Part shown: in pieces, positions 25,608-35,484 of the stretch
How the letters are laid out: each line of letters opens with the position of its first letter
Numbering within the stretch: the stretch's first letter is position 1
Assembly (NCBI GenBank): GCA_025363575.1
Contig: JANYDM010000015.1
Location: 1-64,000, forward strand
Reading direction: 5' to 3'
DNA: 64,000 bases
Source of the DNA: Betaproteobacteria bacterium
GTDB taxonomy: Bacteria > Pseudomonadota > Gammaproteobacteria > Burkholderiales > SG8-41
Translations under genes and position numbers: made by a program
Notes under the pieces: model-generated
Seen by the model: only the letters and a program-made list of their open reading frames with translations
Database searches by the model: none
What the model was told of the DNA's origin: nothing

Positions 25608-25835
25608 TTAGCGGGATTTTTGCGTCAGGTGCACGAGCGCGGAAGTGCCGAACGCCGAACCCCCGTACTGGGCAGCGACTTCAAACGTCTGCTCGCGTTG
25701 CGACATCTCGATCAGTGCGAAAGCCGAAGGCTGGCGGTGCACTTTGACCGAAGTTACGCGGCCATACATGGAGCAGCTTTCCGTTATGGACTTCTCCACC
25801 GTCGGGTCGGAACTTTCGAGGTCGACTTCCAGCAT
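25608..25835 (-). CDS. Small RRM-like RNA-binding protein
   Basis: The product is 75 residues long. The order beta-alpha-beta with SCSMYGRVTSVKVHRQPSAFALIEM then AAQYGGSAFGTSALVHL resembles an RNA-recognition motif, with GRVTSVKV as the RNP-2/RNP-1 type core. AAGGAG lies eight bases before the ATG, which strongly supports translation. Such single-RRM proteins are common in Betaproteobacteria and are thought to act in post-transcriptional control. The assignment rests on pattern and size. About 240 bases upstream hold no other gene that I can recognise. Confidence 0.65.
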   Translation of the reverse strand: MLEVDLESSDPTVEKSITESCSMYGRVTSVKVHRQPSAFALIEMSQREQTFEVAAQYGGSAFGTSALVHLTQKSR

Positions 25836-26077
25836 GCCGGGCTCCTTGCGCTATATCGACCGCTGCGCATGCGAAATTCGCAGGCCGCATGCTTGACGAA
25901 AAGCTGGGAATACTTACGCAATAAGCGGGCCAGACGCTCGATGTCGAGTTGTGCTGTTCGCATGCGCTTAACGTGGCTGGAAAGCCGCTTGTACCGCGCA
26001 ATTCGCGGCAGGCTTGTCGAAAACCCGACGAAAGATGCCGATTAGTCGGCGAGAAGGCGCCGCAAGATGCCGATGGC

Positions 26078-26911
26078 CTAGAGCATTTCCAACGGGCGCG
26101 GCCCACGCGGGGCCGGGAACAGCGTATCGAGTTCCTTCAGTTGCGCTGCGGTCAGAGCGTGGTTCAGTGCGCCGAGGTTTTCCTTGAGCCGGTCGCGATG
26201 ACCGGATTTGGGGATGACTATGACGTCATCCTGGGCGAAAAGCCAGGCGAGGGCAGCTTGCGCTGGGGTCATACCGTATTTGCGCGCGAACGCCGCCAGC
26301 TTCGCGTCGGTGACGAGCCGCGCCTGCTCCAGCGGCGAATAGGCCATGAGCGGGATCCCGCACTCGCGCAGCCACGGCAGCAGGTCGCATTCGATGCCGC
26401 GCCGCGTGAGGTTGTAGAGCAATTGGTTGACCGCCGTCGCTGCGCCGCCCGGCAGCGGCACGAATTCCTGCATGTCGGCGAGATCGAGATTGCTCACGCC
26501 GTAATGGCGGATCTTGCCGGCCGCCTTCAATGCCGCAAGCGCTTCCAGGGTTTCGGCGAACGGCACGTCGCCGCGCCAGTGCAGCAGATACAGATCGAGC
26601 CGGTCAGTTTTGAGGCGCTTGAGAGATTTCTCGCACGCACTCAGGGTGCCGCGCCTTGTCGCGTTCTGCGGCAGTACTTTGCTGACGAGAAAAACTTCTT
26701 CGCGGCGTCCCGCGATCGCTTCGCCGACGAGCTGCTCGGCGCGTCCATCGCCGTACATCTCCGCGGTGTCGATCAAGGTCGCGCCGAGGTCGAGGCCGAG
26801 CCGCAGGGCGGAAATTTCTTCCGCGCGTACCCCACGATCGTCACCCATGAACCAGGTGCCCTGACCGAAAGCAGGAACCCGCTCGCCGCCGGGTAAAGCG
26901 ACCGTCTTCAC
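26078..26911 (-). CDS. Aldo/keto reductase
   Basis: This is a 277-residue NADPH-dependent carbonyl reductase with a TIM-barrel fold. The catalytic tetrad is complete: Asp48 and Tyr53 in LIDTAEMYGDGRAEQLVGEAI, Lys78 in FLVSKVLP and His111 in LYLLHWRG. The cofactor-binding end IVIPKSGHRDRLKENL is typical. The start is a GTG seven bases beyond the nrdJ stop on the same strand, so it is probably the second gene of an nrdJ operon. No functional link is known. The physiological substrate is unknown. Confidence 0.9.
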   Translation of the reverse strand: MKTVALPGGERVPAFGQGTWFMGDDRGVRAEEISALRLGLDLGATLIDTAEMYGDGRAEQLVGEAIAGRREEVFLVSKVLPQNATRRGTLSACEKSLKRLKTDRLDLYLLHWRGDVPFAETLEALAALKAAGKIRHYGVSNLDLADMQEFVPLPGGAATAVNQLLYNLTRRGIECDLLPWLRECGIPLMAYSPLEQARLVTDAKLAAFARKYGMTPAQAALAWLFAQDDVIVIPKSGHRDRLKENLGALNHALTAAQLKELDTLFPAPRGPRPLEML

Positions 26912-26918
26912 ACGCGAA

Positions 26919-29759
26919 CTACCCGCATGCGCCGATCGCGCCGCACGCGGTGCAGAATTCGCAGCCGTCCTTTTTGATCACGGCGGTGTTGCCGCATTCC
27001 TTGCACAGCTTGCCGTGCAGCGGCCGGTAATCGAAGGCAGCAGATTTGCGGTCGTCGTCCGGCACTTCAAGCACACCCATGTCGCTGACTGGAAAGCCGC
27101 GCTCGTCGAGGATTCCGAGCATCGCGTAACGATGAATGATGAGGCGCGCAACGTACGCAACGGTGCTCGCGAAATTCTCCTGGCGTTCCGCGCCCGGCAC
27201 GCGTGCCATGAAATCGCCGAGCGGCTCGTCGTACGAGAGCAGCTTCCTCAGCTTCATGCCTATCCATGCGGGGTCGATGACGCGCATGTCGAGCGACAGC
27301 AGCTTGCACATACCGTCGAGCGCCTTGGGATATGAACCCGCCATCCACATCGAGTAGGGCCTGCGCTGGCCGTTGGGCAGCACGAGCTCTTTCAGCATCA
27401 GCACGAAATCGTCCTGCGAGCTGGGGTTGTAGACGTCGACTGTCCACGACATCGTGCCGTCGGTGCCGGTCTTGGGTTCCTTGGCCGCGAACAGCGCGTT
27501 GAGCACGGGCGACTTGTCGCCGGCTGCCGGCAGCGCGCCGAGCTTGTCGACGCGATAGCGCACGATGCGGGCGAACGCGGCGACTATGCCAGGCACGCGC
27601 AGCGGCTTGCCGTCGGGCGGCATCGCGCAGTCGAACGCGTCGCCGCCGGTGCGCGTGAGCACGTCGAGCTTCATGCGCAGCCATTTCGCGTCCAGCGCGC
27701 GCATGTCCATCGACAATGTCTTGGCGATAGCGCCGAGCCCGCGCGGCTGCTCGTTGCCGTTGATCCACACTTCAAACGGATAAGGCGCATCATTTTCCAC
27801 GTGGCCGACAAATATGGCGAAGCGGCCGAACGGCGACTCGACCATGTACGTCCAGGCGGGGTTGCCGTCAGGCAGCGGCGGACGCCCGGGCCAGCGCAGG
27901 CTGAGCAAAGCGGCTTCGGGCGTCGCTTCCAGCCGAATGCGGCGGTTGGTGTCCGAAGTGTCGAGATCGTTGGGCTCGATTGCGGCAGTGGCGGGGGCGA
28001 CTGACAGCACGCTGCCCAATACCGAATTGGGGCGATAGGTGGCAATGCCTTTGAGGCCGGACTTCCACGCTTCGAGATACAGGCTTTCGAATTGCTCGTA
28101 CGGATAATCCTCCGGCACGTTCACGGTTTTGCTGATGGCCGAATCCACGAACGGCGCGATGGCGGCGACCATGTGCATGTGATCGAGCGCTGAGATTTCG
28201 AGCGCGGTGACGAAATGCGCCGGCAGCTCATTCACATCGCCATCGTTATGGCGGTAAAGCCGCCAGGCATGGTCTTCGACGTCATAAGTGCGGTGCGTGT
28301 TGTCGGGCATGCGCTTCTTGCGCTGATACGTCCACGCGTACGGCGGCTCAATGCCGTTCGACGCGTTGTCGGCGAACGCGAGCGAAATGGTGCCGGTCGG
28401 CGCGATTGACAGCAGATGGCTGTTGCGCAACCCGTGCGCGGCGATCTTGTCCTTGAGCTCAGCGGGCAGCCGCGCAGCGAAGCGCGGCGCGGCGAGGAAG
28501 CGTTTGGCGTCGAACAGCGGAAACGCGCCTTTCTCCTGCGCGATCGCCAGCGACGCCGCGTACGATTCGTTGCGCATGAACTCGGCGATTTCGGCGCCCA
28601 TGCGGCGCGCCGCGTCGGTGTCGTACTTGAGGCCGAGCATGACGAGCGTGTCGCCCAGGCCCGTGAAGCCCAGACCGATGCGGCGCTTGGCGCGCGCTTC
28701 GGCCTGCTGTTGCGGCAGCGGCCACACGGTGACGTCGAGCACGTTGTCGAGCATGCGCACGGCCGGGTGTATGACCCGCGCGAATGCCGCGAAGTCGAAG
28801 CGCGCCTTGGGCCGGAACGCGTCGGTGACAAACAGCGTGAGATTGATGCTGCCGAGGCAGCAGCAGCCGTACGCGGGCAGCGGCTGCTCGCCGCAGGGAT
28901 TGGTCGCGTCGAGCCGCTCGCAATACGACAGGTTGTCGTCGTCGTTGATGCGGTCGATGAACACGATGCCCGGTTCCGCATGGTCGTAGGTCGAATGCAT
29001 GACCTGCTGCCATAGATCGCGAGCTTTGACCGACCGGTAAATCCACGCGCCGTCCGTGCGTTGCATCGCCGCGCCGGCGCTCATGCTTGGCGGTGTTTTG
29101 TGCACGAGCTGCCAGTCGCCGTCGCTCTCGACCGCGCGCATGAAGGTATCGGTAACGGCGATGCTGACATTAAAATTAGCGAGATCGCCGCGGTCTTTGG
29201 CGTGGATGAAGTCTTCGATGTCCGGATGATCGCAGCGCAGAATGCCCATTTGCGCGCCGCGCCTGGAACCGGCGGATTCGACGGTCTCGCAGCTGCGGTC
29301 GAAGACGCGCATATATGACACCGGGCCGCTCGCGGCGGAATGCGTGCCCCGCACGTAGGCGCCCTTCGGCCGGATATTGGAAAAATCATAGCCGACGCCG
29401 CCGCCGCGCCGCATAGTCTCGGCGGCCTCCATCAGCGCGACATAAATGCCGGGCCGGCCATCCACCGTGTGCGAAACAGAGTCGCCGACCGGCTGCACGA
29501 AACAATTGATCAACGTTGCCTGCAATTCGGTACCCGCCGCGGAGTTGACGCGGCCACCCGGAATGAAACCGCCGGCCAGCGCTTCGAAGAACTCCAGCTC
29601 GCGGCGTGCTGGATTTGCTTCGACCGCGGCCAGCGCGCGCGCGACCCGGCGGCGCACATCATCCGCGCTTTGCTCGCCGCCCTTGGCGTATTTCTCCAGC
29701 AGCACATCGATGCTGACCTGCTGCTGCGGCAGCGACAATCGAGAATCGTCGGGTTTCAT
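26919..29759 (-). CDS. nrdJ: Adenosylcobalamin-dependent (class II) ribonucleotide reductase
   Basis: This 946-residue enzyme converts ribonucleotides to deoxyribonucleotides using a cobalamin-derived radical, with or without oxygen. INCFVQP holds one redox Cys, [21 protein letters not shown] the catalytic Cys/Glu site, and [14 protein letters not shown] the substrate loop. The tail has two diverged copies of a TSCPD-type block ([16 protein letters not shown]... and [16 protein letters not shown]...). It ends in a Cys-rich motif [18 protein letters not shown] that probably shuttles electrons to the active site. The duplicated C-terminal block makes it longer than minimal NrdJ. No cobalamin riboswitch is recognisable upstream. 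Confidence 0.92.
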   Translation of the reverse strand: MKPDDSRLSLPQQQVSIDVLLEKYAKGGEQSADDVRRRVARALAAVEANPARRELEFFEALAGGFIPGGRVNSAAGTELQATLINCFVQPVGDSVSHTVDGRPGIYVALMEAAETMRRGGGVGYDFSNIRPKGAYVRGTHSAASGPVSYMRVFDRSCETVESAGSRRGAQMGILRCDHPDIEDFIHAKDRGDLANFNVSIAVTDTFMRAVESDGDWQLVHKTPPSMSAGAAMQRTDGAWIYRSVKARDLWQQVMHSTYDHAEPGIVFIDRINDDDNLSYCERLDATNPCGEQPLPAYGCCCLGSINLTLFVTDAFRPKARFDFAAFARVIHPAVRMLDNVLDVTVWPLPQQQAEARAKRRIGLGFTGLGDTLVMLGLKYDTDAARRMGAEIAEFMRNESYAASLAIAQEKGAFPLFDAKRFLAAPRFAARLPAELKDKIAAHGLRNSHLLSIAPTGTISLAFADNASNGIEPPYAWTYQRKKRMPDNTHRTYDVEDHAWRLYRHNDGDVNELPAHFVTALEISALDHMHMVAAIAPFVDSAISKTVNVPEDYPYEQFESLYLEAWKSGLKGIATYRPNSVLGSVLSVAPATAAIEPNDLDTSDTNRRIRLEATPEAALLSLRWPGRPPLPDGNPAWTYMVESPFGRFAIFVGHVENDAPYPFEVWINGNEQPRGLGAIAKTLSMDMRALDAKWLRMKLDVLTRTGGDAFDCAMPPDGKPLRVPGIVAAFARIVRYRVDKLGALPAAGDKSPVLNALFAAKEPKTGTDGTMSWTVDVYNPSSQDDFVLMLKELVLPNGQRRPYSMWMAGSYPKALDGMCKLLSLDMRVIDPAWIGMKLRKLLSYDEPLGDFMARVPGAERQENFASTVAYVARLIIHRYAMLGILDERGFPVSDMGVLEVPDDDRKSAAFDYRPLHGKLCKECGNTAVIKKDGCEFCTACGAIGACG

Positions 29760-29785
29760 GTTCGGGTGCTATACCTGTAAGCAAT

Positions 29786-29822
29786 GCGGGCGTTGTAATT
29801 GTTGCAATTTTGCAGCGCCCGC
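29786..29822. promoter_or_regulatory. Nested hairpin in the nrdJ/pssA divergent region
   Basis: GCGGGCGTTG pairs with CAGCGCCCGC (one G-U pair), and inside the loop AATTG-TTG-CAATT forms a second five-base stem. It lies 27 bases before the nrdJ start and 50 before pssA. It could be an operator, an RNA element in the nrdJ leader or a chance structure. No known ribonucleotide reductase operator pattern was recognised. Confidence 0.4.
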
Positions 29823-29871
29823 GGAACGGCGGGAAGGGCCGGAATTATACGCCTGCGATATACTGAAAACC

Positions 29872-30519
29872 ATGTCGCGCCCACCCGCATCCGCACCACC
29901 TTCTGCGCCGAAACATTTCTCGATGGTGCGCGGTTTTCATCTCGCCGATTTCTTCACGCTGGCGAATGCCGCGTGCGGCGTCGGCATCTTATTTCTTGCA
30001 ATGATCTATATCGGCAATACGTCGTCGGCCCATTTTTATGCCGCCGCGGCGCTGGCGCCTCTCGCGCTGGTGTTCGACGTATTCGACGGCCGCATCGCCC
30101 GCTGGCGGCACACCCATTCGGCGCTCGGGCGCGAGCTCGATTCGCTTGCCGACGTCATATCATTCGGCGTCGCGCCCGCCGCGCTCGGCTTCGCCGCGGG
30201 CATGCGCGGCGGCTGGGACGCGGCGATCCTCGTGTACTTCGTGTGCTGCGGCGTGAGCCGGCTCGCGCGCTATAACGTCACGGCTGAGAGCCTGTCGCAG
30301 GGCGGCGACAAGGTGGCGTACTTCGAAGGCACGCCCATACCGACGAGCGTACTGCTGGTCGCGATACTCGCCGTGCTCGCGTGGCAGGACCGTCTTGGCG
30401 CGCATCTGTACGGCGGCGTGTGGGCGCTGGGGCCATGGGACCTGCACCCGCTGGCGCTGATGTTCTTCGCCTCCGGCACCCTGATGATCAGCAAGACCCT
30501 GCGCATACCGAAACTCTGA
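29872..30519 (+). CDS. pssA: CDP-diacylglycerol-serine O-phosphatidyltransferase
   Basis: This 215-residue inner-membrane enzyme makes phosphatidylserine, the precursor of phosphatidylethanolamine, from CDP-diacylglycerol and serine. The CDP-alcohol phosphotransferase signature is perfect: DG at 72-73, AR at 76-77, G86, D90 and D94. Six or more hydrophobic segments are visible. GTPIPTS and the spacing fit the short type II PssA. The ATG at 29872 is chosen; the frame is open upstream but lies over the nrdJ promoter. No clear Shine-Dalgarno is seen. It is followed after 30 bases by a carboxypeptidase gene on the same strand. Confidence 0.9.
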   Translation: MSRPPASAPPSAPKHFSMVRGFHLADFFTLANAACGVGILFLAMIYIGNTSSAHFYAAAALAPLALVFDVFDGRIARWRHTHSALGRELDSLADVISFGVAPAALGFAAGMRGGWDAAILVYFVCCGVSRLARYNVTAESLSQGGDKVAYFEGTPIPTSVLLVAILAVLAWQDRLGAHLYGGVWALGPWDLHPLALMFFASGTLMISKTLRIPKL

Positions 30520-30549
30520 GCCCGCGCGCGCGAACGCACCTGCACTGAA

Positions 30550-32043
30550 ATGTCCGCCAGCGTACCGAGTTACACCGAGCTTTGCCGCGTCTGGTCGCGG
30601 CTCTATCGCTACAACCATCTCGCAGCCATCGTAGGCTGGGACCGCAACGCGATGATGCCGCCCAATGGCAACGACGCGCGCGCCGCCGCTGAAGCCGAGT
30701 TGAACGCGTTGCGTCATCGCACGCGCACCGAGCCGCGCCTCGCTGAACTGTTGCGCGCAGCGGAGCAGGAGCCATTGTCGGAAGTCGAGCGCGCGAACCT
30801 GCGCGAGATCAGGCGCGACTGGCGCGATGCGAATGCGCTGCCCGAATCGCTCGTCGAGGCAAAAACCCTGGCGGGCGCGAAATGCGAGCACGCGTGGCGC
30901 AGTCAGCGGCCGGCGAACGACTGGCCCGGTTTCCTGGAAAATTTCCGTCCCGTGGTCGACCTTGCGCGCGAAGAAGCGCGCTTGCTCGCCGCCGATTCGG
31001 GACTTACGCGTTACGACGCGTTGATGGACCGCTTCGAGCCCGGTGTGCGCGCGGCGGACATCGACCGTATTTTTGCGGATATCAAGCAGTGGCTGCCGGG
31101 GCTCATCGCGCACGTGCAGACGAAGCAGCGCGGCGAGCAGGTCATCGCGCCGGTGCCGCCGTTTCCAGTGGCGGCCCAGCGCGCGCTGAATCTCGCGGTC
31201 ATGCAGCGGCTGGGGTTCGATTTCGCTGGCGGACGCCTGGACGAAAGCACGCATCCATTCAGCGGCGGCGTGCCCGAAGACGTGCGCCTGACCACGCGTT
31301 ACCGCGAGGACGATTTCGCGCAGAGCCTGATGGGCACCATCCACGAGACCGGCCACGCGCGCTTCGAGCAAAACCTGCCGCGCGAATGGCTGGAACAACC
31401 GCTGGGCGTCGCGCGCTCGTACGGCATTCACGAAAGCCAGAGCCTGTCATTCGAAATGCAGCTCGCGCGCAGCCGCGGCTTCGTCGGCCTGCTCGCGCCC
31501 ATGCTCGCCGCGCAATTTGGCGCGCAAGGTGCGTTCGACGCGGACAATCTGTTCCGGCTTTTGACGCGCAGCAAACCCGGCTTTATTCGCGTCGATGCCG
31601 ACGAAGTGACGTATCCGGCGCATATCATCCTGCGCTACGAAATCGAACGGGCATTGATTGAAGGCGAGATCGAGGCCGCGGACATTCCGGCGCTGTGGGA
31701 CGAAAAAATGCAGACCTTGCTCGGCTTGGACACGCGCGGCAACTACAAAAACGGCTGCATGCAGGACGTGCACTGGACGGACGGCGCATTCGGCTATTTT
31801 CCGAGCTACACGCTGGGCGCGATGTATGCAGCGCAATGGTTCGCCGCAATGCGCCGCGCGACGCCGGATCTCGATGCCAGGATAGCCGCCGGAGATCTCG
31901 CGCCGGTGTTCGACTGGCTCAAAGCAAACATCTGGTCGCAGGCGAGCCGCTGGGAGACCCCGGAACTCGTGCAGCGTGCGAGCGGCGAGCCGCTCAACCC
32001 CCAACATCTGCGCGCACATCTCGAAAGGCGCTATCTCGCTTGA
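30550..32043 (+). CDS. Carboxypeptidase Taq (M32) metallopeptidase
   Basis: This 497-residue cytoplasmic zinc carboxypeptidase of family M32 trims C-terminal residues from peptides. The zinc site HETGH is at residues 265-269, with the third-ligand region YGIHESQSLSFEMQLAR just downstream. VDADEVTYPAHIILRYEIE and WTDGAFGYFPSYTLGAMYAAQ are conserved substrate-site segments. Length and order match the family closely. It follows pssA closely, though no functional tie is known. Confidence 0.93.
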   Translation: MSASVPSYTELCRVWSRLYRYNHLAAIVGWDRNAMMPPNGNDARAAAEAELNALRHRTRTEPRLAELLRAAEQEPLSEVERANLREIRRDWRDANALPESLVEAKTLAGAKCEHAWRSQRPANDWPGFLENFRPVVDLAREEARLLAADSGLTRYDALMDRFEPGVRAADIDRIFADIKQWLPGLIAHVQTKQRGEQVIAPVPPFPVAAQRALNLAVMQRLGFDFAGGRLDESTHPFSGGVPEDVRLTTRYREDDFAQSLMGTIHETGHARFEQNLPREWLEQPLGVARSYGIHESQSLSFEMQLARSRGFVGLLAPMLAAQFGAQGAFDADNLFRLLTRSKPGFIRVDADEVTYPAHIILRYEIERALIEGEIEAADIPALWDEKMQTLLGLDTRGNYKNGCMQDVHWTDGAFGYFPSYTLGAMYAAQWFAAMRRATPDLDARIAAGDLAPVFDWLKANIWSQASRWETPELVQRASGEPLNPQHLRAHLERRYLA

Positions 32044-32104
32044 TTCGCGGCGCGCGCCGGATGGGTTAGAGTAGCGGCTTTTCGTTTACAGGAAGGCCGC
32101 TGTC

Positions 32105-32842
32105 ATGAGCGATAACATTGCCGCGGCGCGCGCCGATCTCGCGCCTTCAGGCACTTTGCAGGTCGGAATCAATTTTGCGAATATTCTGCTGACCGCGCGC
32201 GATCCGGTGACCCGCGCACCGAGCGGCGTCGCGCTCGACATCGCGCACGAGTTCGGGAAGCGCCTGGGCGTGCCGGTCAAAATCGTGCATTACGAGTCTG
32301 CAGGCGCGCTCGCCGAATCCGCGGCCAAGGGTGAATGGCAACTCGGTTTTCTCGCCATCGAGCCCAAACGCGCGAATGAAATCACTTTTACGGCGGCGTA
32401 CGTCGAAATCGAAGCGACTTACCTCGTACCGCCGGGATCGCCGCTCAAAACAATCGACGAGGTCGACCGGCCCGGCACGCGCATTTCGGTCACCGGCAAG
32501 GCCGCCTACGATTTGTATCTCACGCGCACGCTCAAGCACGCGCAGCTCTTTCGCACCGCTGATGCGGACGCGACTTTCACACAGTTCGCCGGCGAGCAAA
32601 TGGACGCACTCGCCGGTTTGAAATCGCAACTCGAGATCGATCGGGAAAAGCTGCCGGGTTCACGCATTCTGCCCGGACGCTTCACTGCAGTGATGCAGGC
32701 GGCCGGCACGCCGCGCGGACACGACGCGGGCGCGCGCTATCTTGCCGAATTCATCGAAGACGTGAAGGCGTCCGGATTCGTCGCCCGCTCGATCGAAAAT
32801 AACAAGATACGCGGGCTTACGGTCGCGGCGGCAGGACGGTGA
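32105..32842 (+). CDS. Family 3 solute-binding-fold protein lacking a signal peptide
   Basis: The product is 245 residues long. LQVGINFANILL, PSGVALDIAHEFGKRLGVPVKIVHYESAGAL and GEWQLGFLAIEPKRANEITFTAAY match the bacterial extracellular solute-binding family 3 (amino-acid type). The N-terminus MSDNIAAARADLAP is hydrophilic with no leader, so the protein as read stays in the cytoplasm. AGGAAGG precedes the ATG, so a missed upstream signal is unlikely. It could be a cytoplasmic sensor or ligand-buffering protein, or an enzyme of the cyclohexadienyl dehydratase type. No transporter genes flank it. Confidence 0.75.
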   Translation: MSDNIAAARADLAPSGTLQVGINFANILLTARDPVTRAPSGVALDIAHEFGKRLGVPVKIVHYESAGALAESAAKGEWQLGFLAIEPKRANEITFTAAYVEIEATYLVPPGSPLKTIDEVDRPGTRISVTGKAAYDLYLTRTLKHAQLFRTADADATFTQFAGEQMDALAGLKSQLEIDREKLPGSRILPGRFTAVMQAAGTPRGHDAGARYLAEFIEDVKASGFVARSIENNKIRGLTVAAAGR

Positions 32843-32858
32843 ACCGCGCGCGCGGCGC

Positions 32859-33824
32859 TCACTGCACGCTGAGACCTGCGGCCTTCATCACTTTCGCCCA
32901 TTTCTCGAGTTCGCGCGCGATATGCGCGTCGAGCTCGCGCGGCGTACTGGCGATCATGGTCATGCCCTCGGTGTCGAAGCGCTTCGCGAGCTCCGGATTC
33001 TTCGCGGCCTGCGCGATCTCGCGATACAGGCGATTCACGATCATGTCCGGCATTTTTGCCGGTCCCAGCAGCGCCTGCCAGCTCGAGCTTTCGAAGCCGG
33101 CCACGCCGGCTTCGGCGACTGTCGGAATTTCCGGCAACTGGGGCGAGCGGTCGCGCGAACTGATGGCGAGCGCGCGCAGCTTGCCTGCGCGCACCAGCGG
33201 CACCGTGCCCGGCATGCTGCCGAAAGTCAGATCGCATTCGCCGCCAACCACCGCGGTCAGCGCGGCGGTCGCGCCTTTGTAGGGCACGTGCTGCATGTCG
33301 GTCCCGGTCATCAGCTTGAAGAGCTCGGTTGTGAGCTGCGTCGCGCTCGCCACGCCCGACGAAGCGTAATGCAGGCGGCCCGGTTGCGCGCGTGCCGCCG
33401 CGATAACATCGCGCACGGAACGCGCCGGGTTGTTCTGGCCGACCGCGAGCAGATTGTAGCCGGCGCCCAGCAGAGAAATTGACGCGAGATCGCGGCGCGT
33501 GTCGTAAGGCAGTTTGGCGACGAAATTCGGATTGGTCGCATGCGAAGTCGGCGCGAGCAGCAGCGTATAGCCATCCGGCGGCGCGTGGACGACGAGCTCG
33601 GTGCCGACGATGCCCGCGGCGCCCGGACGGTTGTCGATGACGACCTGCTGGCCCATCTGCTCGCTTATGCGCTGCGCGTACGTGCGCGCGACAAAGTCGG
33701 CGCTGCCGCCGGCGCTCTGCGCGACAACAAGCCGGATCGGTTTTGCCGGATAAGGCGCTTGCGCTGCGTGCGCGCAGGGCGCGCCAGCCAGCGCCACCAG
33801 CAGCGCCGTTGCGAGCAGTTTCAC
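32859..33824 (-). CDS. Bug/TctC tripartite tricarboxylate receptor
   Basis: This 321-residue periplasmic binding protein has a signal peptide ending CAHAAQA. The core marks are YPAKPIRLVVAQSAGGSADFVAR, VVIDNRPGAAGIVGTELVV with APPDGYTL, LPYDTRRDLASI, MQHVPYKGATAAL and LPEIPTVAEAGVAGFE. Family members bind small organic acids or their amides. The start is a GTG whose TGA-overlapping context (GTGA) couples it to the upstream VOC gene. No TctA/TctB membrane genes are present, so it probably works with a distant transporter or as a sensor. Confidence 0.9.
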   Translation of the reverse strand: MKLLATALLVALAGAPCAHAAQAPYPAKPIRLVVAQSAGGSADFVARTYAQRISEQMGQQVVIDNRPGAAGIVGTELVVHAPPDGYTLLLAPTSHATNPNFVAKLPYDTRRDLASISLLGAGYNLLAVGQNNPARSVRDVIAAARAQPGRLHYASSGVASATQLTTELFKLMTGTDMQHVPYKGATAALTAVVGGECDLTFGSMPGTVPLVRAGKLRALAISSRDRSPQLPEIPTVAEAGVAGFESSSWQALLGPAKMPDMIVNRLYREIAQAAKNPELAKRFDTEGMTMIASTPRELDAHIARELEKWAKVMKAAGLSVQ

Positions 33825-34237
33825 GGATGGTCCGCGGGCAGTTCCGCCAGTTCGATCAGGCAGTTTTCCGTCGCTGACGGATCGATGAAGGCGATGCGGC
33901 AGCCGGCATGGCCTGTGCGCGGCACCTCGTCGAGCAGCGGTATGCCTTTCGCTTTCAGTTCGGCGAGCGCCGAATCGATGTCCTCGACCTCGAAACAGAT
34001 GTGATTGAGTCCGCCTTTGCCTTCGGCGATCAATTTCGCCTGCTTGCTGTCGGGCGTGGTGCCCGCGATCAATTCGACCATGGATTCGCCGACGGGATAG
34101 AGCGCGAGCTTGACCGGACGCTCCTTGAATTCCTCGACGCCGCCGAGCTTGATGCCGAAGCAGTCTTCCCACAGCGCGCGGCTTTTTTCGACGTCGCGCA
34201 CGACGATGCCGACATGTTCGATGCGTTTGATCTTCAT
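33821..34237 (-). CDS. VOC protein, methylmalonyl-CoA epimerase-like
   Basis: This 138-residue protein has the glyoxalase/VOC fold. KRIEHVGIVVRDVEKS provides the first metal His, GLNHICFEVEDID the second, and the tail has CRIAFIDPSATENCLIELAEL. The pattern and length resemble methylmalonyl-CoA epimerase, which interconverts D- and L-methylmalonyl-CoA in propionate metabolism. A different VOC function is possible because the other enzymes of that path are not in view. AGAGGAC lies before the ATG. Its TGA overlaps the GTG of the Bug receptor. Confidence 0.75.
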   Translation of the reverse strand: MKIKRIEHVGIVVRDVEKSRALWEDCFGIKLGGVEEFKERPVKLALYPVGESMVELIAGTTPDSKQAKLIAEGKGGLNHICFEVEDIDSALAELKAKGIPLLDEVPRTGHAGCRIAFIDPSATENCLIELAELPADHP

Positions 34238-34304
34238 GCTGTCCTCTTGATGAATGGGATGGCCCGGGCCTAGTCTAATGCAACTCCGGCGGCGGCGAGC
34301 CCGG

Positions 34305-35447
34305 CTAGTCGCGCGGGAATAGCAGCGGCAGCGCGGCGTCTGCGGTCAGCATGCAGCGCGTGTTGTGTCCGCACCCCTCGACCACGAGCGTCTTGTGCTG
34401 CGCACCGTAGTTCTCGCGCACGTACTTGCCGAAGGCCATGCCGCGCGCGAGACGCGAAGAACCTTGCGCCATCGCCGCGCATGAGATGTCGAAGTTGACG
34501 AGCGGCAGGATGTCGAGCTCGCCGAGCAGAAATGTGGTGGGCCGGCTGACGATCTGTTTCTTCAGCTGGTCATCGGTGGATGCCGCGCTGTAGCCGACGC
34601 GGCTGTTGATGCCGTACGGCCACGCGTCGTACGTCGTGCAGTTGCGCGCATCCGCGTAAGCGACATAGGGCGGCGGCGGGTTGGCGCCGCTCATTGCGAT
34701 GAAGCCGGACACGGCGGCCGACACATTCGGCGGGATGGCGCTCGCGGTGGGCCGGAGATTGTCCAGATACGTATACGCGCCGGGGTTGGAGACCAGGTAG
34801 GAGACCTTGACGCCGAGCTCTTCGTGCACGCGATTGACCATCTGGTAGCGGCCGACGAACTGGCCGCCCGACGAGTGGCCGGCAATGACGATGGACTTGA
34901 GATTGGGAAACGCATCCTTGCGCGCAAGCCTCCGCAGGATTTCATCGATGACTTCGTACGACGTCACATTAGCGTTGATCGCAACGCCGCCCGCGTTCCA
35001 GTGGCGCCCGCCGAACTGGCTGATCCAGTTGAGCTCATTGGTCGCGAGCACGTCGCGCGGGATTGCGCGCGCGGCGGCGACCGAGTTGCCGCCGCTGCTG
35101 CCGCCCGGCAGGCTTTCCTCGTTGGAGGCGAAGCGCGGCGATACGATGACGGTGTCTTCGAGCGCGCCGGCGAGAAAGGCCGCGGCGAGCACGTTTGCAA
35201 AATTCACGTGCGCATCGCGTGAGCCCCCGTGAACGATGACGACCGCGCGGGTTATTTTGTCGTTGCGCGCCGTCAGCGGCTGCGAGCGGTAGACGAGGGC
35301 GCGCATAGGCGTCTGTGTCGTGGTTATCCATTCGGTGCACGCGGCCGCCGCATCGGTGCAAGGTGCCGCGCCCGCTGCATGCGCCAGCGTGGCTGCGAGC
35401 AGGGCAGCCGCCCAGCGTATTCCAGCGATGGAAATCAAGTGACGCAT
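34305..35447 (-). CDS. Secreted alpha/beta hydrolase (esterase-like)
   Basis: This 380-residue protein has a signal peptide ending AHAAGAA. VVIVHGGSRDAHVNF is the oxyanion-type HGG element, IVIAGHSSGGQFVGRYQMVN the GHSxGG nucleophile elbow and VVEGCGHNTRCML the C-terminal catalytic His region. Several Cys residues could form disulfides after export. The substrate is unknown. It sits on the minus strand 37 bases after a Bug receptor and about 70 before the VOC gene, consistent with one operon. Confidence 0.8.
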   Translation of the reverse strand: MRHLISIAGIRWAAALLAATLAHAAGAAPCTDAAAACTEWITTTQTPMRALVYRSQPLTARNDKITRAVVIVHGGSRDAHVNFANVLAAAFLAGALEDTVIVSPRFASNEESLPGGSSGGNSVAAARAIPRDVLATNELNWISQFGGRHWNAGGVAINANVTSYEVIDEILRRLARKDAFPNLKSIVIAGHSSGGQFVGRYQMVNRVHEELGVKVSYLVSNPGAYTYLDNLRPTASAIPPNVSAAVSGFIAMSGANPPPPYVAYADARNCTTYDAWPYGINSRVGYSAASTDDQLKKQIVSRPTTFLLGELDILPLVNFDISCAAMAQGSSRLARGMAFGKYVRENYGAQHKTLVVEGCGHNTRCMLTADAALPLLFPRD

Positions 35448-35484
35448 GCAACCTCCCGTTGAATTTATTGTTTTACGACAGGCT

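Noticed and set aside
29760..29871. Cobalamin riboswitch ahead of nrdJ
   Set aside because: The gap is too short for a full B12 riboswitch and no B12-box-like conserved sequence was seen; only the simple nested hairpin is present.
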